From Flavobacteriales bacterium (lineage in GTDB: Bacteria; Bacteroidota; Bacteroidia; Flavobacteriales_E; Vicingaceae), in assembly GCA_002401955.1 (NCBI GenBank), contig NVUQ01000091.1:1-37019 (forward strand): a stretch of DNA of 37,019 nucleotides, written 5' to 3'. Shown here one piece after another: positions 21,301-28,559 of this stretch. Position 1 is the stretch's first letter, and the number at the start of each line of letters is the position of its first letter. The notes below the pieces were generated by a model, which was given only the letters and a program-made list of their open reading frames with translations, was not told the origin of the DNA and ran no database searches. Made by a program: the position numbers and the translations under genes.

Positions 21301-21476
21301 GCAGAGCCTTGTAAAATATCAAATGTTATATTAACAGGTGTACTAATTAAAGGATTCCCTGCTAAATCTCTAGCTACTGCTTGATAATTTAATTTTTGAG
21401 GTACTTGAGCAAAAGTTGATGTACTAATTAGCAAATTAACTAATGTGAAAACGATTATTGCTTTTATATTTTTCAT
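18318..21476 (-). CDS. Giant secreted fibre protein with S74 self-cleaving chaperone
   Basis: 1052 aa from the ATG at 21476, chosen because it opens the signal peptide MKNIKAIIVFTLVNLL...TFAQ; the open frame runs 13 codons further upstream. After the shared N-terminal module and a short collagen-like piece come six VGIGTxxPxxKLxV stalk repeats, then YadA-head-like repeats (about 800-923, e.g. SGSYNTFIGRSAG, NSIAIGYNASV), then an S74 intramolecular chaperone domain (about 924-1052) ending in a long coiled coil. The catalytic Ser-Lys dyad SDARFK is intact (Ser925, Lys930). In phage endosialidases this domain trimerises the fibre and then cuts itself off. The architecture therefore predicts a trimeric fibre released from its chaperone. 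It lies 69 bp after the C1q-capped fibre. Confidence 0.9.
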   Translation of the reverse strand: MKNIKAIIVFTLVNLLISTSTFAQVPQKLNYQAVARDLAGNPLISTPVNITFDILQGSASGTAVYTETYNGIINTNAFGLFTAEIGGGAPALGTFAGINWSANIYYLQVTVNGDVMPATQLLSVPYALHAGTATSGVQGIPGANGISIDWLGTFTSATIPPTPSLNQAYYNSTVGKSFIWDGSAWQILAQDGTGATFVAGSGISILGGAISNTGDLDSTNELISSFSLLGTNVQIIEAGVQHTVSLLPLLTLVNTADTSATNELQTLSFSDPNLTLSNGGGTVNLSSLSGGMWQSNSSDIYFNTGSVGIGTSSPFTGLDVAGLTQYTAHMSVQQYGTGLADVPRISMLKSRGASVGANVIVQQNDVTGHIYGWGADGSSFWPTARIEFAVDGIPGVGDMPGRMVFSTTPAGSQVVSERMRINEAGNVGIGTTAPLSKLDVNGQVTMTTGAANGYIPVSDANGTMTWTDPATINTASLWQSNAPDIYFLSGKVGIGLNAPNGLLHIDDASGTAGVDLLNVGSAGTPVFTVKEGPLVGIGLANPVSPLDIFYTTPNINASAAHITYNFTGGVGFGVNSGFKVDANNSGGNSVHGIYSKTTGTTNAGYSDVGVGAYATASGTGNHRGIDAGATSSTGNNYAGFFGATGATTLGNNYAVYAMSSGAANNWSGYFAQGDVYIADNVGIGTTTPTNKLELYNSSSAGLLKLRSGVNSTQITMDDSGSDDVYLTSSLGVFDIWTGGNNRRMTVLTNGNIGIGTTTPSSKLEVSGNVEISSTANSYMIANENMLRSDGSTSIYVGPTLGTGGYGVYVGYRAGNISTGVSNTFVGTESGEVTTSGTQNSFFGLRSGLSNTSGSYNTFIGRSAGTTNVTGSFNTVLGYSADLTSTSFSNSIAIGYNASVTASNQVRIGRATTTSIGGQVGWTTLSDARFKENIKEEVLGLDFITKLKPITYTVNIQKVDLFLGRTESDKTSEQNNVIQTGFLAQDVEKIAKELGFDFSGVDKPKNDDDYYGLRYSAFVVPLVKAVQEQQKMINELQENQLLLEKELEQLKNK
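21047..21402 (-). repeat. Near-identical N-terminal module, copy in second fibre gene
   Basis: Partner of the repeat at 17841-18196. The related stretch at the start of the first fibre gene (about 24550-24900) is clearly homologous but much more diverged, and it lacks the near-identity seen between these two. Confidence 0.9.
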
Positions 21477-21545
21477 GTCTTTACTGCTTTTTATCTTGTT
21501 CTTTTCTGGAGCCACGATGTCTCAGGGAACGAAAAGTTGTAATTC

Positions 21546-24500
21546 TTAATATTCATAAACCAAATGACCACTAAACCAAGTTGCTTCTGATGGTATAATA
21601 TTTGGCACTCCTGTTTGAGAAATTGCCTCTACTTGTAATTTATCATTTTTAGATAACTTAACTGTAGCTGAAATAACCATTGATGTTTCCGAATTTTGAG
21701 CAACAGTTATTGTGCTTGCTTTTATAGGTGTAGCAAGACCATTTTTCATTAATCCTAACTTTACAATATCACTAGGCGGTCCTCCCACTCCAAAATTAAC
21801 CAATAGACCTACTTCAATATGGTAAACACCATCTACTGGTGCAGTAAACATTGAAACTCCTGCCAAAGGATCATATCCCAATCCGTCATCAAATATTTCA
21901 TTACCAAAGTTAACCAGATTAGCAACGCTACCAAATGCTCCCGGAACTATGACTTGTGATGTTGAAACATAAGCTTCATAAGCTATTTGCCCACCTTTCC
22001 AACTTGCCTTACCAGTAGCATCAGAAGTTAAAACTTTTCCTACTCCTGCTCCTGCTGAAATAACCAAAGTATCCGCTATAAAAACATTTCCTGCAGCAAA
22101 GTATCCTGCCCAGTTTGTTGTTCCTCCAGCAACATTAGAATATAACCCATATTTAAGACCTCCACCTGATGAAGTTACCTCAGCATAAAAACCATATTGT
22201 CTGTTTGGATTAGAAGAATTAACATCTGCACGAACACCATAAGTTCCAGAACCTGTACCATTCATGTTTTGAAAATATCCAGCGTAAGCTAAACCTGTTG
22301 TAGCTGAACTATTTTGTCCGTAAATACCGTAAGTCGTATTACTAGTAGTTCCACCAACAGTAGAATAGATCCCCATAGCTTGTGAAGACCCTGATGCTGT
22401 AGCAATAGCATGAACAGCGTTGTTTAATGACCCTCCATAAGCTGTTGCAGAAACACCATAATTACTTCCTAAACCAGTAGCCGCTCCCGTTATTCCATAT
22501 TTAAGTCCTGCATCTCCTCCAGCAACACCTTGTATTGCGATTTTATTTTCAGTTGATGGAGATGCTACAACTCCTACAATACCAAGGGTTCCTGTATTAT
22601 AACTTGGGGTTGTTCCCGTAGCATTAAGAATAGATAAATTTGCATAAGCCCCACCTATATTTGTCCAATTATTATATATATATCCATTGTCTACATGTAA
22701 TTTCGATAATGGATTAGCAATACCAATCCCAACATTATCACTAATAGTATTTAAAACTGTTTCTGTTCCATTAGATGTAAAAGCCCCACCAACAGGTGCT
22801 TGCCATTGTGCATCCCCATTAGTTCCTATAGATGTTAATACCGAACCTACTACAGGAGCAGTTCCTCCTAAATTGCCTAACCGAAGTGTTCCGTTTAAAT
22901 GTAATTTAGCTGCTGGAATAAGCGTTCCAACTCCTAAATTTCCTGTAGCATCAAGAGCCATATACGGAGTATTATTTGTATAAAACAACATATCTGTTGC
23001 TTCTCTATTCATTAGTAATGCTTTTCCAGAATTACCCGAGCCTATTACAAATCCATCTGTAGCAAATGTCCCTGTTGAAGTATTAGTCATTGATATTAGA
23101 GCTGCCGCGACTGAAGGTTCATGTACGTGTAATTTATATGCTGGATTAGTTACTCCTATTCCAACCCCCCCTCCAGTTTCTATCACAAAGTGAGGTGCAC
23201 TTAAAGAAGGGTCTCTATCTGTATCATAAGAAATACTAAAATTATCATTAATGCTATTATTTATACCCATAGCCCATGCGGATGAAGTTCCATTTGCAGT
23301 AATTAATTTTGCATCATAATTACCATCAGATTCTACCAAAATATATGGAGTATCTGCTCCCTTATAAAGATGTAATAATTCAATTGGTGTAGCTGTTCCA
23401 ATCCCTACATTATCATTAATACTTTTTAATATTGTCTCAGATCCATTAGATGTCCAAACTCCACCTGCTATTCCTAAAGAATCTGGATGTTGCCAAATGG
23501 CATTTCCCACAGCACTTCCATCATCCATTAACACATATCCTGCACCCATATTTCCTGAATCTTGAAATACAAAATTATTTTGAACGGTTACGTCATTTGC
23601 TAAAATGGCTCCTGCAACATCCAATTCTACTGAAGGGTTTGTTAACCCTATTCCAACATAACCTGTATTAAAGTAAATGTTAGGCGAGCTTGACTGCCAT
23701 AATCCTGAACCACCCAATGAGGAAGGGTCTTTCCAAACTGCTTTTCCAACACCATTATTTGCCAATACCCAGTTAAAATTATTGGAATTAATACCTCTAA
23801 CATATAGTGAGTCTGTAAGGAATGTTCCATTGTTGTAATTAAATATTGAACCTGAGTTTGAATAGTTAATAATGGAATCAACATTGTTGTAGATAAATTT
23901 TGTCTTATTAAAAATCAAATCGGAAGCAAAATTAGCAATTTGGATTCCATACATTGCAACAGTACTATCAGTTGAAATGGTCATATTACCACCTATGGTA
24001 TTATTAGATACAAACATGGTATTACTGGGTGGATCCACCAATACAATACCTGAATCAAGTCCTGAAACAAACAGTGCCCCAACTGGAGTATTTGGAGAAA
24101 AGCCTACAACCGCAATGCCCGCTCCTCCGGGGTTGGTTCCAATAAAACTAGCTATTAACGTGTCTGCCGATACTGTTGTTAACTTACTTGAAGGATTAAT
24201 CGTGCCAATTCCTACATTACCTAATAAACCACTGGACATATTTGCTCCATTAACAATCCAATCGTTATCTCCCGAACCTCCTGCGGCTATAGTGTCCCAA
24301 GCTAATGTTGTTCCATTGTATATATAAGACACCCCATCTGTAGAATTATAATAGGCATCATTAGCATTAGGTGTTGAAGGATTTGAAGTAGCACTTCCTT
24401 GCCAGTTAATTCCTAATCCATTTGTTCCTGGCACTCCTGCTATTCCAGAATCTCCTTTACAATCTAATACATTAACAGATCCATCCGAATTCAAATCTTC

Positions 24501-24971
24501 AGACCCTAAATCTCCCACTCCATTACCATTTAAATCCCAACAATGAATTCCATTTGCTCCTGGGGTTCCTGAAGTTGCTGTTCCTGCATGTAAGGCATAA
24601 GGTACCGATAGCAATTGTGTTGCTGGCATTACATCTCCGTTTACCGTAATTTGTAAAAATTGTAGGTTACCACTCCAACTAATACTAGCAAAATTTGCTG
24701 TTGTGAAAGGAGCATTCGCAGTTCCTCCTCCAATTACAGCGGTAAACAACCCAAATGCATTCGTAGTTATTCCTGCATGAGTTTCACTGTAAACAACAAC
24801 TCCTGAGGAAGATCCTTGTAAAATATCAAATGTCACATTTACTGGAGTGCTTACCAAAGGGTTGCCAGCCAAATCTCTAGCGACTGCTTGATAATTTACT
24901 TTTTGGGGCACTTGAGAATATACTAATGTAGTCATTAATATAAGTACAAGAGAAAGAGCTGATTTCTTCAT
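21546..24971 (-). CDS. Giant secreted fibre protein with C1q-like cap
   Basis: 1141 aa: signal peptide (1-20, LVYSQ); shared N-terminal module (22-133, VNYQAVARDLAGNPL ... VPYALHAGTA); two calcium-loop-like segments (DLNGNGVGD at 146-154, DLNSDGSVNVLD at 159-170) framed by Cys144 and Cys171, recalling dockerin/EF-hand loops; a short collagen-like GIAGVPGTNG; six VGIGTxxPxxKLxV stalk repeats; and a C-terminal C1q/TNF-like jelly roll (about 993-1141: VSMFTAPVDGVYHIEV, LSKNDKLQVEA, TWFSGHLVYEY). C1q domains trimerise and often bind ligands, so this cap is probably the adhesive or trimer-nucleating tip. It is the first gene of the seven-gene cluster, with a consensus promoter at 25000-25030. It carries no T9SS sorting domain. 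Confidence 0.9.
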   Translation of the reverse strand: MKKSALSLVLILMTTLVYSQVPQKVNYQAVARDLAGNPLVSTPVNVTFDILQGSSSGVVVYSETHAGITTNAFGLFTAVIGGGTANAPFTTANFASISWSGNLQFLQITVNGDVMPATQLLSVPYALHAGTATSGTPGANGIHCWDLNGNGVGDLGSEDLNSDGSVNVLDCKGDSGIAGVPGTNGLGINWQGSATSNPSTPNANDAYYNSTDGVSYIYNGTTLAWDTIAAGGSGDNDWIVNGANMSSGLLGNVGIGTINPSSKLTTVSADTLIASFIGTNPGGAGIAVVGFSPNTPVGALFVSGLDSGIVLVDPPSNTMFVSNNTIGGNMTISTDSTVAMYGIQIANFASDLIFNKTKFIYNNVDSIINYSNSGSIFNYNNGTFLTDSLYVRGINSNNFNWVLANNGVGKAVWKDPSSLGGSGLWQSSSPNIYFNTGYVGIGLTNPSVELDVAGAILANDVTVQNNFVFQDSGNMGAGYVLMDDGSAVGNAIWQHPDSLGIAGGVWTSNGSETILKSINDNVGIGTATPIELLHLYKGADTPYILVESDGNYDAKLITANGTSSAWAMGINNSINDNFSISYDTDRDPSLSAPHFVIETGGGVGIGVTNPAYKLHVHEPSVAAALISMTNTSTGTFATDGFVIGSGNSGKALLMNREATDMLFYTNNTPYMALDATGNLGVGTLIPAAKLHLNGTLRLGNLGGTAPVVGSVLTSIGTNGDAQWQAPVGGAFTSNGTETVLNTISDNVGIGIANPLSKLHVDNGYIYNNWTNIGGAYANLSILNATGTTPSYNTGTLGIVGVVASPSTENKIAIQGVAGGDAGLKYGITGAATGLGSNYGVSATAYGGSLNNAVHAIATASGSSQAMGIYSTVGGTTSNTTYGIYGQNSSATTGLAYAGYFQNMNGTGSGTYGVRADVNSSNPNRQYGFYAEVTSSGGGLKYGLYSNVAGGTTNWAGYFAAGNVFIADTLVISAGAGVGKVLTSDATGKASWKGGQIAYEAYVSTSQVIVPGAFGSVANLVNFGNEIFDDGLGYDPLAGVSMFTAPVDGVYHIEVGLLVNFGVGGPPSDIVKLGLMKNGLATPIKASTITVAQNSETSMVISATVKLSKNDKLQVEAISQTGVPNIIPSEATWFSGHLVYEY

Positions 24972-25003
24972 TTGTCGAATTAAAAAAGTAGTTTGCCGAC
25001 AAA
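24971..25003. promoter_or_regulatory. Inverted repeat overlapping the fibre promoter
   Basis: TTTGTCG at 24971-24977 and CGACAAA at 24997-25003 form a 7-bp inverted repeat with a 19-nt gap. One arm overlaps the -7 box and the other reaches the start codon of the first fibre gene. It could be an operator or a 5' leader hairpin that hides the start. No transcription factor is identified. Confidence 0.45.
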
Positions 25004-25030
25004 TTTAAGCATCTTAGATATACGAGTCAA
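25000..25030 (-). promoter_or_regulatory. Bacteroidota-type promoter for the fibre cluster
   Basis: On the minus strand TTG (complement of 25028-25030) and TAAATTTG (complement of 25000-25007) are separated by 20 nt, matching the Bacteroidota sigma consensus TTG / TAnnTTTG with its 19-21 nt spacer. The -7 box ends 28 nt before the ATG of the first fibre gene at 24971. Because the genes down to 7164 follow with short gaps, this may drive the whole cluster. Confidence 0.75.
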
Positions 25031-25105
25031 GTTTATTTTGTTTTCAACCTAAGAGATAAAATGCTAGAAATAAAAAGAATAACATTAACAAATCGAATAA
25101 ACTTG

Positions 25106-26893
25106 TTAATCAATATGAATACCTATCACAAGAATATCATCTATCTGTTCCAATGGGCCTTTCCATTGTTCGAGGGTGTCATCTAAAAATTGTTTTTGAC
25201 CTGACATGTTTTTCCCATTTAGCGTGAGCAAGTAATCTCTAAACCTTTTGTACATAAATTTCTTCCCTTTAGGCCCTCCAAATTGATCGGCATAACCATC
25301 AGAAAAAATGTAGACATAATCTTTATCTTGTAGTTGAAGAACGTGGTTCGTGTATCTTGACTCTTTATCTTCATAATAACTTCCAACAGCGAATTTATCT
25401 GCTTTTATCTGCTCAACTTCACCATCTCTAATCAAATACAAAGGATTATATGCTCCTGCATACTCTAATGTTTTGGTTTTTTTATCGTAAGAACATAAGG
25501 CTAAGTCCATTCCATCTTTGGTAGTGGAGCCCATTGCATTATTATGTAATGTTTTACTAATACCCCTGTTCAACGAATCTAATATTCCTCCAGGATTATC
25601 ATTGGTTCTTAATGCTTCATTTAACGCATTGTATCCAACAATACTCATAAATGCACCTGGCACACCGTGCCCAGTACAATCAACTGCAGCAAAATAAACT
25701 TTATCATTTTTTTCTTCTATCCAATAAAAATCCCCGCTTACAATATCTTTGGGTTTATACAAAACAAAACAATCTGGCATAGATTTTTTCACAAATTCAT
25801 CTGGCGGCAAAATTGCTTCTTGCAGGCCTTTTGCATATTTAATACTATCTGTTACCTCTTCGTATAACTCACTAATTTTTTCGTTTTGTTCTTCTACTTC
25901 TTTCTGTTTTTCAACCAACTCGGCAGTTCGTTCTTTTACCTTTTGCTCTAAGAGTCTTTCATGCTCAGCTAAGTCATCTCTCATTTCCATTAGGGTTTTC
26001 CCTAAAGAATCTTCATTACTTAATGGTTCATACTCTGTATCAAACTGTCCAGCACCAACAGCAACGGCAAAATTATTCGTTCTTTCTAATCCTGATATTA
26101 CACGATTTAAAGCTCCAGTCATTTCACCAATTTCATCATTTTTTTCTTTTAGTGTTTGTTTTGGAAAAACTCCTTTACTCAATTTAAGTAATACCATTTT
26201 TAATTTATGAACTGGACGAATAATACTCCTAGTTGTATAAAAAGCAACCAACACTCCAAATATAACAAGTGCAATTCCCAACCATCTTGTTAACCATTTT
26301 AAATCGCTAAAAGAAGCTTGCATTTTTTCGGTTACCTCTCCGGTCTGGAATTTTTGATTGGCAATTAAGTCATTCAATTCAAAAAGAATATCTGAAGTTT
26401 TCTTAAAAATCTCTCCATCATTTTCCATGTAAAATTTTGCGGGAAACACACTGGTTGGATCCTCATAGCTATCAAAATCTGGCAACAATAGAATAACGTC
26501 TTTATGTAATTCAAAAAGTTCAAAAAGCTGTTCAAAAACAACCTCAATTCTTTTCTGATCTTCCTTCCCCCAATGAACTGCAAGTTTTTTTATTTTTCCA
26601 ATAAGAAAGGGATAATCTCTGTCAATTAATCGTGTTAATTTTTGTTTATCAGGATGGTCGGATTGCGACTGAATATATGCCCAGTTAAAAATGAGCATTT
26701 TTGATCTTACGGTAAGTAGTTTGAGTTCTTCTAATGAGGCAACTGTAGGGTTATTAACATTCGTTATCTCATCATTTTTATTAGTGCTTTCGTTAAGAGT
26801 GGTGTAAGTAATATAAAAAACAATGACAATAAAAAAAAGCAAAACTCCAAATCCAGTTCCTATTTTTTTTCCTATAGTAAATCTAAATGCCAT
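25106..26893 (-). CDS. HAMP/SpoIIE-type serine phosphatase sensor
   Basis: 595 aa: membrane helix (11-30), extracytoplasmic four-helix-like sensor (about 32-198), second membrane helix (204-221), HAMP domain (about 222-275) and possibly a second HAMP-like segment (275-310), a long coiled coil (305-360), and a SpoIIE/PP2C phosphatase (about 365-595). The metal-binding aspartates are present: Asp388 (SGDFYW), Asp405 (VDCTGHGVPGAF), Asp532 (FSDGYADQ) and Asp586 (IDDILV). Enzymes of this type usually dephosphorylate an anti-sigma-factor antagonist; no such partner is encoded within this window. It is last in an operon with the TPR and YfiR-like genes (22-bp gap), implying an envelope signal read by those proteins. 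Confidence 0.93.
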   Translation of the reverse strand: MAFRFTIGKKIGTGFGVLLFFIVIVFYITYTTLNESTNKNDEITNVNNPTVASLEELKLLTVRSKMLIFNWAYIQSQSDHPDKQKLTRLIDRDYPFLIGKIKKLAVHWGKEDQKRIEVVFEQLFELFELHKDVILLLPDFDSYEDPTSVFPAKFYMENDGEIFKKTSDILFELNDLIANQKFQTGEVTEKMQASFSDLKWLTRWLGIALVIFGVLVAFYTTRSIIRPVHKLKMVLLKLSKGVFPKQTLKEKNDEIGEMTGALNRVISGLERTNNFAVAVGAGQFDTEYEPLSNEDSLGKTLMEMRDDLAEHERLLEQKVKERTAELVEKQKEVEEQNEKISELYEEVTDSIKYAKGLQEAILPPDEFVKKSMPDCFVLYKPKDIVSGDFYWIEEKNDKVYFAAVDCTGHGVPGAFMSIVGYNALNEALRTNDNPGGILDSLNRGISKTLHNNAMGSTTKDGMDLALCSYDKKTKTLEYAGAYNPLYLIRDGEVEQIKADKFAVGSYYEDKESRYTNHVLQLQDKDYVYIFSDGYADQFGGPKGKKFMYKRFRDYLLTLNGKNMSGQKQFLDDTLEQWKGPLEQIDDILVIGIHID

Positions 26894-26915
26894 ATTATTT
26901 TAACATACGAATCTA

Positions 26916-27938
26916 CTATTCTTTTTTCAAATCTTTAAACTTATCTTCTAGTTTTTGAATTTCTGCTTCATATTTTCTATATTGATCAGAATCTTTCAGC
27001 CCTTTCTCTTCGATTTCCTTCAATTTATTTTTAAGCAGTGTGTAACGTTCCTCAACTTCAATAGATTCCAACTCTTTTTTGTAAAGTTTTGATTTTTCCA
27101 TATCATTAAGTCCGTAATAGATGTTTGATAGTCCAGTGAGCGTTTCTTTTCTTTTGTATTTCAATTCATACGATTTCTTCATGTAAGGCAAACCAATTAA
27201 AAAGATTTCAAGACAATAATCTTGAATCTCATTCAATCTCATGATGTCCACATCGTAACCCATATTGTTAATGATATCAGCCGCTTCGTTGTAATACAAT
27301 ATTGCTAAGTTATAGTTAGCTGCAGGGTTATTTGTATCTAAAGTAAGTATCTCCATATATAAGCCTTTAATTTGATCTGTTTGAGCCGAATCTAACCCCG
27401 CAGAATTTTTTACTGGTCTGTTTAGCATAGATGCCAAAGCCAATTTAAATTTAACATCTCTTGTTGTTAAATCAGCATTGGGATTAATTAAAAGCATGGT
27501 ACTTCTAAACACTTCATAGTTTCCTAATGCTAACTTATATTGCTCAGGATTCAACATTCTAGCAGCATCATTATATAGCGTTGATGCTTCATACTTTAAT
27601 ATTTTGAATGTGCTTTCTTTAAATTCATCCTTTCCCTCAAGGGTTAACATTTGCCTAAACGACTCTATTGATGTTAACCTTACAGGAGAAACTTTATTGT
27701 TTTTATCTTGTTTCTTGTAAAGATCTTTGTAAATATAGCCTCTGTAATACCATGTTTTAGCTGCAGTCTTTAAAGTCTCATCTATAACAGCTAAATCAAT
27801 GTATTTTTTAGCACTGTCCAACTCTGTTTTTTGCATATAGAACAGTGAAACAGATAAATGATCTCTACCTACAAACTGTCCAAACGCTGAGTTAACAAGC
27901 ATTGAAACAATCAATAATATGTAAATTCTTTTATCCAT
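26916..27938 (-). CDS. Secreted TPR protein
   Basis: 340 aa with a signal peptide (1-20, ending AFGQ) followed by helical TPR-like repeats (e.g. AKTWYYRGYIYKDLY at about 60-75, NPAANYNLAILYYNEA at about 203-218, LTGLSNIYYGLNDMEKSKLYKKEL) and a charged coiled-coil tail (about 290-340). It probably acts in the periplasm as a protein-binding scaffold. Its start codon directly abuts the stop of the YfiR-like gene and its stop lies 22 bp before the phosphatase gene, so the three are almost certainly cotranscribed. I infer that it links the YfiR-like sensor to the phosphatase's extracytoplasmic domain; no catalytic motif is seen. Confidence 0.85.
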   Translation of the reverse strand: MDKRIYILLIVSMLVNSAFGQFVGRDHLSVSLFYMQKTELDSAKKYIDLAVIDETLKTAAKTWYYRGYIYKDLYKKQDKNNKVSPVRLTSIESFRQMLTLEGKDEFKESTFKILKYEASTLYNDAARMLNPEQYKLALGNYEVFRSTMLLINPNADLTTRDVKFKLALASMLNRPVKNSAGLDSAQTDQIKGLYMEILTLDTNNPAANYNLAILYYNEAADIINNMGYDVDIMRLNEIQDYCLEIFLIGLPYMKKSYELKYKRKETLTGLSNIYYGLNDMEKSKLYKKELESIEVEERYTLLKNKLKEIEEKGLKDSDQYRKYEAEIQKLEDKFKDLKKE

Positions 27939-28454
27939 CTATTTTACAGTAAATGCTAAAGCCTCCAAATTGGAACTTACTTTTAGCTTATACCTTTCTA
28001 CGTTTTGTTTATTTAATTCAAATTTTTGACGATTATTTTTAACAATGAAGTTTATTCCTGAGCCTTTATCAACTAGCCCTTGCTTAGTGGTAATAATTAA
28101 TGTGCTATTTGGTTTTACTTTTTTTACTACAGAATTAATCTCTTGGCTTTTGTTTTCGCTCACAAATATGATGTGGCATTTGCTAATATCGTTAACGGTG
28201 GAAAACCTTTTAATTTCTAATGGTTGATTGGCTACTTTTTTGGTTTTAGCCATTTTTACAAGCTCTGCATAAAGTGGAGAATCTCCTATTACACCTACGA
28301 TAAAATTACCTTCTCTATAGGAGGCGGGCCATTCAATTAGCTTTGTGAAGTTCATTATGAAAATAGCTTTCATTTTAGAATTGGTATCTACACCAATCTT
28401 AAATCCCGAATTTAGGATTAATAATGAAATTAATATGATTACTATTTTTTTCAC
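27939..28454 (-). CDS. YfiR-like periplasmic regulator (DUF4154)
   Basis: 171 aa with a hydrophobic N-terminal signal (MKKIVIILISLLILNSGF) and the DUF4154/YfiR pattern: KAIFIMNFTKLIEWP, then FIVGVIGDSPLYAEL, a CHIIFVSE strand at about 113-120, and GSGINFIVKNNRQKFELN near the end. In Pseudomonas YfiR is a periplasmic inhibitor of the cyclase YfiN; in Bacteroidota, relatives accompany various membrane sensors. Here it begins an operon with a TPR protein and a SpoIIE-type phosphatase, so it most likely modulates that phosphatase rather than a diguanylate cyclase. It has a single cysteine, so the disulphide control known for YfiR is not conserved. Confidence 0.88.
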   Translation of the reverse strand: MKKIVIILISLLILNSGFKIGVDTNSKMKAIFIMNFTKLIEWPASYREGNFIVGVIGDSPLYAELVKMAKTKKVANQPLEIKRFSTVNDISKCHIIFVSENKSQEINSVVKKVKPNSTLIITTKQGLVDKGSGINFIVKNNRQKFELNKQNVERYKLKVSSNLEALAFTVK

Positions 28455-28503
28455 TTTTTGCTTACTTTACAAGTTTCAAGCCAAAATGCTTGAACGCAAG
28501 TTA

Positions 28504-28511
28504 CAAAAATA
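28504..28511 (-). promoter_or_regulatory. Candidate -7 box for the YfiR operon
   Basis: TATTTTTG on the minus strand fits TAnnTTTG, 49 nt upstream of the YfiR-like ATG. The nearest TTG is 23 nt further upstream, slightly outside the usual spacing. The box lies in an A/T palindrome, so a chance match is possible. Confidence 0.4.
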
Positions 28512-28559
28512 TTTTTGTTTTGAAAATTCTATGACAAAATTCAGACAGCACCAGAAAAA

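Noticed and set aside
15112..24971. Prophage tail-fibre region
   Set aside because: Stalk repeats and the S74 domain are phage-like, but each protein has a Sec signal peptide and no capsid, tail, integrase or lysis genes are present.
25749..26210. 153-aa plus-strand open frame inside the SpoIIE phosphatase gene
   Set aside because: Antisense shadow of a well-supported catalytic and coiled-coil region; no start signal or recognisable domain.
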